This document shows positions 7,439 to 14,881 of a stretch of DNA of 29,130 nt, piece after piece (the stretch's first letter is position 1; every line of letters begins with the position of its first letter). The translations under genes and the position numbers were made by a program. Origin of the DNA: a virus. The notes below the pieces were generated by a model. That model had not been told where the DNA came from. It did no database searches and was given only the letters and a program-made list of their open reading frames with translations. Location: IMG/VR virus record IMGVR_UViG_3300047357_000385, positions 1-29,130 of that record; one strand, 5' to 3'.

Positions 7439-7961
7439 ATCTAACTCCTACAATATGGAATCTTGAGGTTGTACCCCAATTTATAGCACTGTGCAATTGC
7501 GAAGTATTAACTTCGTACGCATTTCCTAATGCCATATGGTGAAATTTTACAGTTGTTTCTAAACCATTTGCTGGTTTATCACCATAATAGCAAAAATACG
7601 AGTCATCATTTGTTTCTACAGGTATATGCAGTCTTTTATTAACTCTTTCGCTGTAAGCATCTGTGTGTATAGTGTAGCATTGCCCGGGAGGGATATGCAA
7701 CAACCGCCACCTGTAATAATTATTGTACTTAGTAATAAGTTCTGCAATGTAAGTACCTTCTAAATCTTTGTTTATTTGACTGTACATGCGTTCTGGCTTA
7801 CTTAGTTGGAGAGCTGAACCAATAGAACATGTCCAATCGTTCTCTCCTGTAACACTTGTAAGAGATATTTGCCTTTCGTCCCAAAAATTATTAGCACCTA
7901 ACAACAAACTCATGTCTTCGTACAGTCTATTTGTATCTATGTCAGTTGCTATAATTTCCAT
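7431..7961 (-). CDS. 2OG-Fe(II) oxygenase, aspartyl/asparaginyl hydroxylase-like (176 aa)
   Basis: The iron-binding facial triad is visible: HTD at residues 99-101 after LLHIPPGQCYT, and the distal His157 in QLHSAINWG, followed by Arg167 (SRFHIVG), which would hold 2-oxoglutarate. This order is typical of the aspartyl/asparaginyl beta-hydroxylase-like branch. Such enzymes hydroxylate proteins or small molecules and are frequent in marine T4-like phages. The start (TAATG) overlaps the stop of the upstream gene by one base, with no clear ribosome binding site, which suggests translational coupling. It is more distant from the tandem oxygenase pair at 11975-13272 than those two are from each other. 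Confidence 0.78.
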   Translation of the reverse strand: MEIIATDIDTNRLYEDMSLLLGANNFWDERQISLTSVTGENDWTCSIGSALQLSKPERMYSQINKDLEGTYIAELITKYNNYYRWRLLHIPPGQCYTIHTDAYSERVNKRLHIPVETNDDSYFCYYGDKPANGLETTVKFHHMALGNAYEVNTSQLHSAINWGTTSRFHIVGVRYE

Positions 7962-8632
7962 TATAATATTAGCGATGGAACTTGTTTATAATGTGTGTCC
8001 CATCCGAATAAGAATTTTGTTTTCCACTCTCTTTGATCGAACAAGCCGAGTAAGTCCCATTCTTGTTTCCTATCGTACATTTCTTCTGCTTTGTCAAACA
8101 AGTTATCATTGCCAACTATAACACTTTCAATTGCGTTAGTTGAGCTTCGTAATGATGACATATCAGAAAATTCATATTCTAGATTTACAAATTCAAACAA
8201 AGCATCGTCTTTACTTTTTGCATACAGACGACATGTTACACCCCACTTAGGTCTTACCTGAGTAAGTAATCTAGCACCGTGATAATTAAATTTTGTTGCA
8301 TATTCTATTAATTGAGATCTAGCATCGCCTTTGAAGTTAGAACGGAACTGTGTATAACTGTGTGAAATATGAAACCAGTCAGTATTTTTGCTTTCGTTTT
8401 TGTCGTCTAAATCAAAAGATAAATGTTCAGCAGATTGTTTTACTTTGTTTTCGAATCCTGCATCTATGTGCAATCCAGCATTCTCGTAATACTGCTGTTC
8501 AACTTCGCATAACGCAAATCCATTGGGGTCTGCGTAATCAAATTCGTGTCTCATTATGCCTGCAGGACCTGGGTCGATGGCATCAGTAATACATAATCTA
8601 TCTGGGTAAATAAAATCGTTTGCTTTGAACAT
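7961..8632 (-). CDS. Unknown late protein, paralog of the upstream neighbour (223 aa)
   Basis: No named family is recognised. The protein shares a pattern with the adjacent 210-residue protein (8654-9286): a YHGA/YHGYA segment, then TQVRPKWGV (against TQMRPKWGI), an acidic FxxxxxEY/FEWDD stretch, and a KQEWDLLGLFDQREWK block (against KDEWHHLDFFAQSKWK). The pair therefore arose by tandem duplication and diverged strongly. It has no signal peptide or membrane segment and is rich in aromatic residues. ATG lies exactly 5 nt after a late box. It heads a unit with an oxygenase and a dehydrogenase. A structural role is possible. Confidence 0.65.
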   Translation of the reverse strand: MFKANDFIYPDRLCITDAIDPGPAGIMRHEFDYADPNGFALCEVEQQYYENAGLHIDAGFENKVKQSAEHLSFDLDDKNESKNTDWFHISHSYTQFRSNFKGDARSQLIEYATKFNYHGARLLTQVRPKWGVTCRLYAKSKDDALFEFVNLEYEFSDMSSLRSSTNAIESVIVGNDNLFDKAEEMYDRKQEWDLLGLFDQREWKTKFLFGWDTHYKQVPSLIL

Positions 8633-8637
8633 GCATG

Positions 8638-8645
8638 TATTTATG
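8638..8645 (-). promoter_or_regulatory. T4-type late promoter, CATAAATA, 5 nt before ATG
   Basis: On the minus strand CATAAATA is followed by CATGC and the ATG at 8632. If transcription starts where T4 late promoters do (6th base after the box), the A of ATG is the first base of the mRNA. No ribosome binding site is present. Confidence 0.75.
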
Positions 8646-8653
8646 GGGAAATA

Positions 8654-9286
8654 CTAGCGCCATGCAACCATTTTGAACTGTTCTTGTCCTACGCCAAAGT
8701 AATCTGCTTTCCATTTACTTTGTGCAAAAAAGTCTAAATGATGCCATTCATCTTTGCGTTTAATAAGTTGTTGTGCGGCATCATCAAAGTCTGTGTTGTT
8801 AATAACTTTTTCTATTTCTATTTGCTTTTCAGCAACAACATCATATTCAAAGTCGTCCCATTCAAAATGAAACACTTCAAACACATCAGGATATTTTACA
8901 TAGTCTATACTGATGTCTATGCCCCACTTAGGACGCATTTGTGTTATCTTGTGTATGAGTGGTAAGCCTTCTGCATGGGCCATTAGTTGTTCTAGTGCAT
9001 AACCATGGTAACCTTTGCGTTCGTATAGATCTGCGTGATTGAGATGCACACCGCCAATGCTGTTATCAATATCTTCGTACCATTGTGTTTTGAGACTGTT
9101 ACGCCATCTAGTATTGCCTACGAAGCCATTATTTACTTCTGCATACATGTGTTCTAGTGGAGTTAAGTCGTAACCGTTTTGATCAAAGTTTGCAAGATGC
9201 CTTGCATGAGGTATAAAACCAATATCAATTGCGGTGCCCCATGTAGGGCGAGGATTTAATTTGTGACTAGTTCTTTTTAGTTGCAT
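8654..9286 (-). CDS. Unknown late protein, paralog of the downstream neighbour (210 aa)
   Basis: This protein is the tandem partner of the 223-residue protein at 7961-8632, sharing the TQMRPKWGI motif, the GYHGYALEQLM segment, the acidic FHFEWDDFEYD strand and the RKDEWHHLDFFAQSKWK block. No family name can be given. The start follows the TAG stop of the upstream 704-residue gene directly (TAGATG), so the two are probably coupled; no strong ribosome binding site is seen. The N-terminus, LNPRPTWGTAID, again contains a (R)PxWG motif, so the RPKWG element may be an internal repeat within the protein. Confidence 0.65.
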   Translation of the reverse strand: MQLKRTSHKLNPRPTWGTAIDIGFIPHARHLANFDQNGYDLTPLEHMYAEVNNGFVGNTRWRNSLKTQWYEDIDNSIGGVHLNHADLYERKGYHGYALEQLMAHAEGLPLIHKITQMRPKWGIDISIDYVKYPDVFEVFHFEWDDFEYDVVAEKQIEIEKVINNTDFDDAAQQLIKRKDEWHHLDFFAQSKWKADYFGVGQEQFKMVAWR

Positions 9287-11401
9287 CTACCATTTACGAC
9301 ATGACCAATAACGAGCTTTTGTCTTAGGTCCTGGGTTATCACAGTTATGTCTTGCTCTAAAACTTTTTCTTGCTTTAGGATTACTTTTTCTAATCTTCAT
9401 TGTTTTACCTTTAGCACTACTTCCGCCGTGTCCAAAGTTAACTTTTTTAACATTGCCTGTTTTAGGATCTTTAACATAAACTTTAAACTTCTTAACATCG
9501 CCTTGCATAGGTTTGTTTAGTTTAACTTTACGACCTTGGTATTCTGCTTCAAATGTATCTTGCTCACATAAACTGTAGCCTAGTACACCAAATATATCAT
9601 TGAAGTCTTCGTTGTCTTCTAGTGTTATTTCATCAGTGTGACCATATGACTCTTCAATAGAAGCCATTACTGGTCTGCCTTGATTCTTTTTAGTTTTATA
9701 ACTAGGCGAAGTTTTTTTCATTTGATTCTTACGAATTCTCATTAAGTCTTTGCCTAACTTAGTTTTAACATCTGCTTCTTCGCCGTCTTGTGACTTAAAC
9801 TTTTTAGTGTTCTTGTCAAATTGGAATTCTTTGCCTCTTTGATCTTTTACTGTGTCTGCAACACCAACATCTATGTATGCTCTTTCTGCTAGTCTGACAT
9901 CATACAGCATCTTTGCAAGATTTCTAATCATGTCTGCTACATCTGGATTAGTGCTTTCGAGTTCTGCGTATAGCTCTGGTGCTGACATTTCAGTCCAACG
10001 GTTTTCGTCACCTAATGCTTTTGCTAACATTTTAGCAACCATTGCATCGTCACTGCTTTCGTCAATAGATTCAATTTTCTTGCACTTGTTTACACGCTTG
10101 CCTTTGTTTTTGCCTGTACCTGGTTGTGTACCAACCTTCTTGTGTCCAGGCCAGCATTTTTCTGCACCGGCTTCTGTTACTGGTTCTTCATCATTCATTG
10201 TATCGAAAGTCTTAAAGAACTTACCGCCAATTTCTCTGGCTTTTTGTTTGCTGATTTCTGGATACATTTGTCTAAGTATGCTTGGTAATTCCATAGCATT
10301 AAATCTACCAGTTTCAACATAATTTTTGTGCAACTGTTTCATTGCACCTGCTAATATTTCATCTGAAGGTTGTGGCTTCTTAGCAAGTTCTGCTTTTTGT
10401 TTGGATCTCTCATCGTGATCTTTGATTTCTTTCCAGCTCACAGTATCATCAGCATATTGCATTTCGCCTTCGTCACAACCGTAATTGCCCCAGCCGTCAC
10501 AACTATCTTCTTCCTCTTCATAGTCGCCGTCTAGGTATCCTGAACCAGCACATTCTGGACATGTACCATCTTTGATATAATCGTCTTCGAATCCGCCCGT
10601 TAATGCATCTTGTAATTGATCGTATGCTTCTTTTCTTTGCTCAGCATCATACCAGTTATCTGGTTCACCAATCATTCCTTCTTCTGCTTCTTTAATTGAT
10701 TCTTCTTTTATTTGTTTTATGTGGAGTAGACCATGGTCCGGACTATTCTCATTCCAATAATATCGTGCGCCGTCAAAATCAGTAATGTCTGCGTCAGAAA
10801 CTTTATATTCACCATGACCAGTTATACTATTTTTAGCATCTTCTCTGCTACTTTTACTCATTTCAAAACAACGGCCATCTCTGTCATAACCTAACCCCCA
10901 ATAACCAATGCCAACATCAGCAAGTGTGAGTTCTTTGTTGCCGTCAATTATATGTGTGTTGTCGTCAATTCTCAGTTCATCAAACATGTCTTGCATATTT
11001 GCAGATTCTTTTAGTCTTGCTGAATGTTGCATTGCAGCTTTCTCAGAATCAAATGTGCCATGATCTTCGCCATTAATTTTTAAGTGAAATTTAGGTTTCA
11101 TTGAATCGCCGGATTTAGTAAGTTCAATTTCCTTACCATCGCGATTCATAATCATTGGATTTGCTTTTGCTTCGTCTAGTCCGACATAACGCCAGTTCCA
11201 AGCACCAGCACCTATGTAGCCGTCTTGTACATAGCCTGCCATGTACATAGCATCATCGCTATCGATACCTTTTTCTTCAGCCCATTTCATAATGTAATAT
11301 GAACGTTGGCTGTCTGCGACACCTGCAAATTTATCTACAACCTTAGGATCTGCTTTTGGATTGTCGTCGTAATAACCTTCTGTGATATTATGTATTTTCA
11401 T
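9287..11401 (-). CDS. Large mosaic late protein with ITE site, zinc-finger-like and basic C-terminal modules (704 aa)
   Basis: The N-terminus MKIHNITE|GYY carries an I-T-E|G site at residues 6-9, like T4 prohead-protease sites on capsid-targeted internal proteins. Residues 281-312 hold CPECAGSGYLDG and a later Cys pair, like a DnaJ-type CxxCxGxG zinc element. Residues 409-441 (VTEAGAEKCWPGHKK... NKCKK) begin with another V-T-E|A site. The last 85 residues are strongly basic and end in RARHNCDNPGPK and YWSCRKW, a conserved-looking Cys/His/Trp module that I associate with marine T4-like phage structural proteins. The pieces look like several small proteins joined. An internal head protein, possibly cleaved during maturation, is inferred. 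Confidence 0.75.
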   Translation of the reverse strand: MKIHNITEGYYDDNPKADPKVVDKFAGVADSQRSYYIMKWAEEKGIDSDDAMYMAGYVQDGYIGAGAWNWRYVGLDEAKANPMIMNRDGKEIELTKSGDSMKPKFHLKINGEDHGTFDSEKAAMQHSARLKESANMQDMFDELRIDDNTHIIDGNKELTLADVGIGYWGLGYDRDGRCFEMSKSSREDAKNSITGHGEYKVSDADITDFDGARYYWNENSPDHGLLHIKQIKEESIKEAEEGMIGEPDNWYDAEQRKEAYDQLQDALTGGFEDDYIKDGTCPECAGSGYLDGDYEEEEDSCDGWGNYGCDEGEMQYADDTVSWKEIKDHDERSKQKAELAKKPQPSDEILAGAMKQLHKNYVETGRFNAMELPSILRQMYPEISKQKAREIGGKFFKTFDTMNDEEPVTEAGAEKCWPGHKKVGTQPGTGKNKGKRVNKCKKIESIDESSDDAMVAKMLAKALGDENRWTEMSAPELYAELESTNPDVADMIRNLAKMLYDVRLAERAYIDVGVADTVKDQRGKEFQFDKNTKKFKSQDGEEADVKTKLGKDLMRIRKNQMKKTSPSYKTKKNQGRPVMASIEESYGHTDEITLEDNEDFNDIFGVLGYSLCEQDTFEAEYQGRKVKLNKPMQGDVKKFKVYVKDPKTGNVKKVNFGHGGSSAKGKTMKIRKSNPKARKSFRARHNCDNPGPKTKARYWSCRKW

Positions 11402-11406
11402 AACAG

Positions 11407-11414
11407 TATTTATC
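11407..11414 (-). promoter_or_regulatory. T4-type late promoter, GATAAATA, 5 nt before ATG
   Basis: On the minus strand GATAAATACTGTTATG places the start codon of the 704-residue protein exactly 5 nt after the late box, at the predicted first transcribed base. The ATG choice is supported independently by the N-terminal ITE motif, shared at the same residue position with the 242-residue late protein. Confidence 0.8.
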
Positions 11415-11428
11415 TTCTAAATACAAAC

Positions 11429-11644
11429 TTATGCTTCTATGTTTTTTGGCTTCCAGACAATTTGAATGCCTCTACGCTCTAACTCACGTTTACATTTCTG
11501 TTTTATTTTTGGTTTACCGTTAGCACTGTTTATATATTCAAACAAAACTTCTTTTGATTGATTTTTTATATAGTAGTGTTCAGTTTTTACTATTTTTGTA
11601 CCACGCTGTACAGTTTTCGCACTTGGCTTAAATTTAGTTGGCAT
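11429..11644 (-). CDS. Small basic conserved phage protein (71 aa)
   Basis: The protein is Lys/Arg-rich (TKFKPSAKTVQRGTKIVKTE, then KIKQKCKRELERRG). I recall similar short basic proteins in marine T4-like phages but know no function. The start codon overlaps the stop of the upstream 56-residue gene by one base and has AAGGAAG at good spacing. It is the last gene of the unit that begins at 13272. Nucleic-acid binding or a small virion component would fit the charge, as inference only. Confidence 0.65.
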   Translation of the reverse strand: MPTKFKPSAKTVQRGTKIVKTEHYYIKNQSKEVLFEYINSANGKPKIKQKCKRELERRGIQIVWKPKNIEA

Positions 11645-11814
11645 TATCTTCCTTGCCCCCTATAAACTGTAGTACTTCTCTTTTTACTTTTATTCATGGT
11701 AGACATGCCGACTTTGACACGCCTACCTCTACCGCCTACACCTTGCGATGTACACTTTTTACCTGTGCCATTTACTAATGACTTATTTTGGTTTCTTCTA
11801 CTTGCTTTTGCCAT
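11644..11814 (-). CDS. Very basic small protein (56 aa)
   Basis: The start MAKASRRNQNK at 11814 is chosen because AAGGAT lies just before it and the stop of the membrane-protein gene overlaps it (TAATG). An in-frame upstream ATG would run through that other gene. The protein is full of Lys, Arg, Gly and Ser (GVGGRGRRVKVG, KSKKRSTTVYRGQGR), with a single Cys. It has no hydrophobic segment. It resembles short basic proteins found in related marine phages but has no known function. DNA or RNA binding, or a packaged internal protein, is possible from charge alone. Confidence 0.65.
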   Translation of the reverse strand: MAKASRRNQNKSLVNGTGKKCTSQGVGGRGRRVKVGMSTMNKSKKRSTTVYRGQGR

Positions 11815-11978
11815 TATCCTTCTTTGGTTGCTATTGCCCAGATACCATATGCTAAACCAGCCCATGCTGCAATTTTAACAATGCCACCAAACAATATGAT
11901 TGCTAATGATCCAGCGATGATAACACCACCGTCCCAACTTGTTCTTTCTTTTACTCTTGCCTTAATCCAATCTATCAT
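11814..11978 (-). CDS. Small membrane protein (54 aa), holin-like
   Basis: This gene is shorter than common ORF cut-offs, but it has a strong GAGAGGAA site 5 bases before ATG and fits exactly between its neighbours: its start overlaps the upstream stop (ATGA) and its stop overlaps the next start (TAATG). The N-terminus MIDWIKARVKERTSWDGG is amphipathic and positively charged. It is followed by a long hydrophobic part, VIIAGSLAIILFGG then IAAWAGLAYGIWAIA, which could form two short membrane helices joined by a Lys-containing turn. A holin or another small membrane protein acting late is possible. No lysin gene is adjacent (the SleB-type gene is at 19759), so the holin idea is weak. Confidence 0.7.
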   Translation of the reverse strand: MIDWIKARVKERTSWDGGVIIAGSLAIILFGGIVKIAAWAGLAYGIWAIATKEG

Positions 11979-12625
11979 GTTTTATTCCTCTCTAGTTTTC
12001 TTATTCTATGAACAACTTCCTCGTATATCATTTCTAAAAATGAAATTCTTGCAAGTATTCGTGTTGTGCTAGGTTTTACCCTATGCCAGTGAGATGTATT
12101 TAATATCCCAGCCGTATATTTATATAATCCGTGATCCATAAACTCGCATTCTGAACCATCTTCGGTAATTACTAGGTTAATACAGCAATTAACTGGAAAA
12201 TTACTACTTTCTGCAGGTTTTACTAAATCGTGATTAGCACTATTGCCTTCTTTTGCTAATATTTCTTTTGGGTTAAATTTGATATCACTTAGTATGTTAT
12301 CTCTGTGCCACTCGTAGTCAGCACCACCGTCAAGATAAAAATACATACAGTGTGTCCAACCAGTTTCGCCAAACCATTCCTTAAAATTATCATAAAACTC
12401 TGCTAGTACTGGAGTGTTTTCGTGTACATACTGAAAGTCTAAAGTAACATCTGTTTTTCCAGAAGTTTTTGGTATAGGAAGTCTAAATCTATTTGCTTCA
12501 TTTTCTCTCATTGCAAGAGCTTCTTCTTTTAGTCTTTCTCTACTAGGCCAAAACTCGTGATTAATGTGTGTAAATGGCACTGAAGCCCAAGCAGGACCTC
12601 TGTGAACTCTGTTTCCGTGCATCAT
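11975..12625 (-). CDS. 2OG-Fe(II) oxygenase, tandem copy 2 (216 aa)
   Basis: WHRDN gives the HxD iron ligands (His107, Asp109), and LNTSHWHRV gives the distal His181, followed by Arg189 for 2-oxoglutarate. The segment NFPVNCCINLVITED is nearly the same as in the upstream copy. The two proteins have equal length and aligned motifs, so they are a tandem duplication. The family resembles phage aspartyl/asparaginyl hydroxylase-type oxygenases; substrate unknown. AGGAGA precedes the start, which overlaps the upstream stop (ATGA). Compared with copy 1 it has a different loop after HxD (residues 111-142), where substrate choice may lie. Confidence 0.8.
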   Translation of the reverse strand: MMHGNRVHRGPAWASVPFTHINHEFWPSRERLKEEALAMRENEANRFRLPIPKTSGKTDVTLDFQYVHENTPVLAEFYDNFKEWFGETGWTHCMYFYLDGGADYEWHRDNILSDIKFNPKEILAKEGNSANHDLVKPAESSNFPVNCCINLVITEDGSECEFMDHGLYKYTAGILNTSHWHRVKPSTTRILARISFLEMIYEEVVHRIRKLERNKT

Positions 12626-13272
12626 TGTAATTTTTTCTCCTGTCTTCTGACTTTGTGTACAACTTCTTCGTATAATAAATCATAAAAAGATATTCTTGCA
12701 AGTACTCTATACTTGGTTGGATATACTCTATGATATTCTGATGTGTTTAATATTCCACACTCATATTTGTATCCAACTATTTCCGAAGGGTTGAATTCAA
12801 CTGTTGTTTGATCGTCTGTAATAACTAAATTAATACAGCAATTCACAGGAGAGGTATCATAAGGTCTTCTAAAACCATCGGACGTTCCTTCTACTACACG
12901 ACCACTTTGTACATTATCTACATGCCAACTATATGTTGCACCAGCATCAATGTGGAAGTAGTGGCATGTAGTCCTTCCTAGGTCACTGCCAATCCAGTTT
13001 AAAAAATTTTCATAATATTCTTTTAGCAAAGGTGTTTTTTCTTGCATTCTAGACCAATCTAAAGTTACACCTGTAGCACCTTGTGTTAGATGTGGGCGAC
13101 TATTATCAAATTTTAAGGGTAGTTGAAATCTATGATCGTTATCTTCTCTCACAGACATTGCCTCGGCAAGCATACTTGATTTATCTGGCCAAAATTCATG
13201 CGTAATATGAGTAAAGGGTTCTTCGGTCCAAGCAGGACCTTTTGACAATCTGTTTCCATAATACCTAGCCAT
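12622..13272 (-). CDS. 2OG-Fe(II) oxygenase, tandem copy 1 (216 aa)
   Basis: SWHVDN supplies His117 and Asp119, LNTSEYHRV supplies His181, and Arg189 follows as the likely 2-oxoglutarate contact. SPVNCCINLVITDD is shared with copy 2. The N-terminus MARYYGNRLSKGPAW aligns with copy 2 (MMHGNRVHRGPAW), which supports this ATG as the true start. That ATG lies exactly 5 nt after CATAAGTA, with no ribosome binding site, so the transcript would be leaderless. It heads a five-gene late unit (to 11429). Possible roles include modifying host or virion proteins; nothing in the sequence decides. Confidence 0.82.
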   Translation of the reverse strand: MARYYGNRLSKGPAWTEEPFTHITHEFWPDKSSMLAEAMSVREDNDHRFQLPLKFDNSRPHLTQGATGVTLDWSRMQEKTPLLKEYYENFLNWIGSDLGRTTCHYFHIDAGATYSWHVDNVQSGRVVEGTSDGFRRPYDTSPVNCCINLVITDDQTTVEFNPSEIVGYKYECGILNTSEYHRVYPTKYRVLARISFYDLLYEEVVHKVRRQEKKLQ

Positions 13273-13277
13273 ACAAC

Positions 13278-13285
13278 TACTTATG
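13278..13285 (-). promoter_or_regulatory. Late-type promoter variant, CATAAGTA, 5 nt before ATG
   Basis: On the minus strand CATAAGTA is followed by GTTGT and the ATG at 13272. It differs from NATAAATA by one base (A to G at position 6), the same change as in the box at 15589-15596. The spacing to ATG is identical to the other boxes, and no Shine-Dalgarno site is present. Confidence 0.6.
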
Positions 13286-13302
13286 ACAACAGAGTTAAAT
13301 AA

Positions 13303-13587
13303 TTACTTTTTTTTGTTTTCTAGTTTAGCAAGTCTTGCTTCGAGATCATCAATTTTTGCAGTAACTTTAGGATAGCGTTTGCGCCATGCATTTTCATCTT
13401 CTGCTAACCATGTCCATCCCCAGCGTTGCACTAGGTAATCTAAGAACTGGTCAAATTTACTATAACACCATAAACCTGCTCTTGTTCCTTTGAACCATGC
13501 TAAGAATGCCGCACCTAAAAGTGCGCCTGCAATTGCAGTGTAGATCCACAGCCTGTCGCTGAGCATCGCTGATATAGTGTCTAACAT
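13303..13587 (-). CDS. Small membrane-anchored protein with C-terminal coiled coil (94 aa)
   Basis: A hydrophobic helix spans about residues 12-32 (LWIYTAIAGALLGAAFLAWF). It is followed by an aromatic-rich part (YLVQRWGWTWLAEDENAWRK) and a short charged coiled coil (IDDLEARLAKLENKKK). AAAGGA lies 5 bases before ATG. I recall close relatives in marine T4-like phages, without known function. The order (short periplasmic or cytoplasmic N-tail, one helix, coiled coil) could fit a spanin-, holin- or assembly-related membrane role. It is the last gene before the 13285 promoter, downstream of the structural genes at 13597-15487. Confidence 0.7.
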   Translation of the reverse strand: MLDTISAMLSDRLWIYTAIAGALLGAAFLAWFKGTRAGLWCYSKFDQFLDYLVQRWGWTWLAEDENAWRKRYPKVTAKIDDLEARLAKLENKKK

Positions 13588-13596
13588 AATAGTCCT

Positions 13597-14325
13597 TTAT
13601 TTTCCTGCTTTTTTAGCAAGGTATGCTTCAACATCGTCCCTATCAGAATCTTCTAAATATTTAATTTTTAGATTTACTAATGTTCTTTGGTCATTTGCTT
13701 CAACATACAAATCCATGTTTTTGAGGTGGTATGCAGCAACCTCGTCGCCTGCAGACGCCGCTTGTGATAGTTCTTTGCCTAGCGGAGTATCCTTCGCTGA
13801 TGGCATACTTAACCCAAGGGCAGCAATCAAGGCTGCAGCACCCATTGCTTTACGGATATTGCCGTTGCCTTCTTCCAAATCTGTGAGAACAACTCTTTTA
13901 CCGTCTTGAAACTCTATGTGTTTACCTAGTACTTTCATTAAATCTGCGTACTCTTCTTCAGTAGGATTTTTACTTTTCCATGTATCTAGAAATTTGTCAA
14001 TCATACCGTTAACGCCATGTTTGCCTTGTAAAACTAAAGGACCTTCATTCATTTGAGAACTGATATCTGACTTTTTGTTTTTTCTACTGTAGTCTTTTGG
14101 TGACTTGTGAGCACCAGCACCACTCTTGTTGCGAGAATGTTTTGCTACTGGGTTTGGTTGATTTTTGTTAGGCTCATAAGGCTTAGGCTTTTGAGGTTTG
14201 CTTTCTCCGACAAGTTTACCTTGCATAGGATGAGGGCTTTCGTGACCTGAGGAAGGTTTTATCTTCTTCGGTTTCTTGTCACTAGCCCTTGCTACCTTTG
14301 CTTCTGTAATATCGGAAATGTTCAT
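13597..14325 (-). CDS. Putative internal head protein with ITE cleavage-like site (242 aa)
   Basis: The N-terminus MNISDITE|AKVA has an I-T-E|A site at residues 6-9, the same position as in the 704-residue protein. Residues 15-95 are basic, Pro/Lys/Asn-rich and probably disordered. A second possible site is QMNE|GPLV near residue 93. The C-terminal half is helical, with a hydrophobic stretch MGAAALIAALGLSM (about 164-177) and an acidic end. T4 internal proteins carry a short capsid-targeting leader that is cut by gp21 after Glu; this protein fits that plan, including the basic DNA-binding-like body. No ribosome binding site is evident. The gene follows the two structural paralogs. Confidence 0.65.
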   Translation of the reverse strand: MNISDITEAKVARASDKKPKKIKPSSGHESPHPMQGKLVGESKPQKPKPYEPNKNQPNPVAKHSRNKSGAGAHKSPKDYSRKNKKSDISSQMNEGPLVLQGKHGVNGMIDKFLDTWKSKNPTEEEYADLMKVLGKHIEFQDGKRVVLTDLEEGNGNIRKAMGAAALIAALGLSMPSAKDTPLGKELSQAASAGDEVAAYHLKNMDLYVEANDQRTLVNLKIKYLEDSDRDDVEAYLAKKAGK

Positions 14326-14331
14326 AGTCTA

Positions 14332-14871
14332 CTATGGACCAGTTTGATCTAAATCAGGTCCTGTGTGTTTAATTCTGATTCTTGCACTACCTGCTGTAGC
14401 ACCGCCTTGAGTTACATAGGCGTAAATATCTGTTTCAGCAGTATAAGTGTGCTGTGTTTCTCCTATTGCTTGAGTTCCGTCTGGAGTCCAACCTTGAGAA
14501 AATAATCTATCGTTATCTGCAGCATCACCAATAGTAATATCAGTGAACCCATCATAGTCTGACCAGTTACCTGCAGTCTTTTCAATCATTGCACCTAGTA
14601 TAGTAGTGTTTGCTTTTGCAGTAAATAGATATTGATTGCCACCGTCATGAGTAACAGTCTCATTAACTGTCATAATACGATAGCCTGTTTCAGTTTCTAA
14701 TTGAGCTAAAGTAACAGCATGTTCAGGATCAGTACCTGGAGACATGATCATTATTTCAGCATTACCATCTTTATCTTGTAGTGCTACGGAGTTGCCGGAA
14801 CCTACAATTTTAGGTCCCTGCTTTCCTAACTCAACTGTTTGTCCAACACCTTTCAAATTGTATTGCTTCAT
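14332..14871 (-). CDS. Structural/surface protein, tandem copy 2 (179 aa)
   Basis: The N-terminus KQYNLKGVGQTVELGKQG repeats that of the neighbouring 201-residue protein (KKYNLKGVGANVELGKQG). The rest is rich in Thr, Gly, Asp and Asn with alternating polar/hydrophobic residues, as in beta-rich virion proteins. The segment HAVTLAQLETETGYRI aligns with HAITKAQLDDVSGDLI in the other copy. Marine T4-like phages carry such proteins, annotated as structural; decoration, whisker or fibre-base roles are possible. AAGGAAC lies before ATG. The shared N-terminal module probably attaches both proteins to the same virion site, while the remaining part differs. Confidence 0.75.
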   Translation of the reverse strand: MKQYNLKGVGQTVELGKQGPKIVGSGNSVALQDKDGNAEIMIMSPGTDPEHAVTLAQLETETGYRIMTVNETVTHDGGNQYLFTAKANTTILGAMIEKTAGNWSDYDGFTDITIGDAADNDRLFSQGWTPDGTQAIGETQHTYTAETDIYAYVTQGGATAGSARIRIKHTGPDLDQTGP

Positions 14872-14881
14872 AGTAAGTTCC

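Noticed and set aside
9852-10322. 156-codon plus-strand frame
   Set aside because: Antisense to the 704-residue protein, which has clear motifs and a promoter; the shadow is low-complexity Ser/Leu sequence.
12114-12123. TATAAATA on the minus strand inside the second 2OG oxygenase gene
   Set aside because: It lies within a coding region with no gene start at a sensible distance; AT-rich chance match. The same holds for GATAAATA near 6506-6513.
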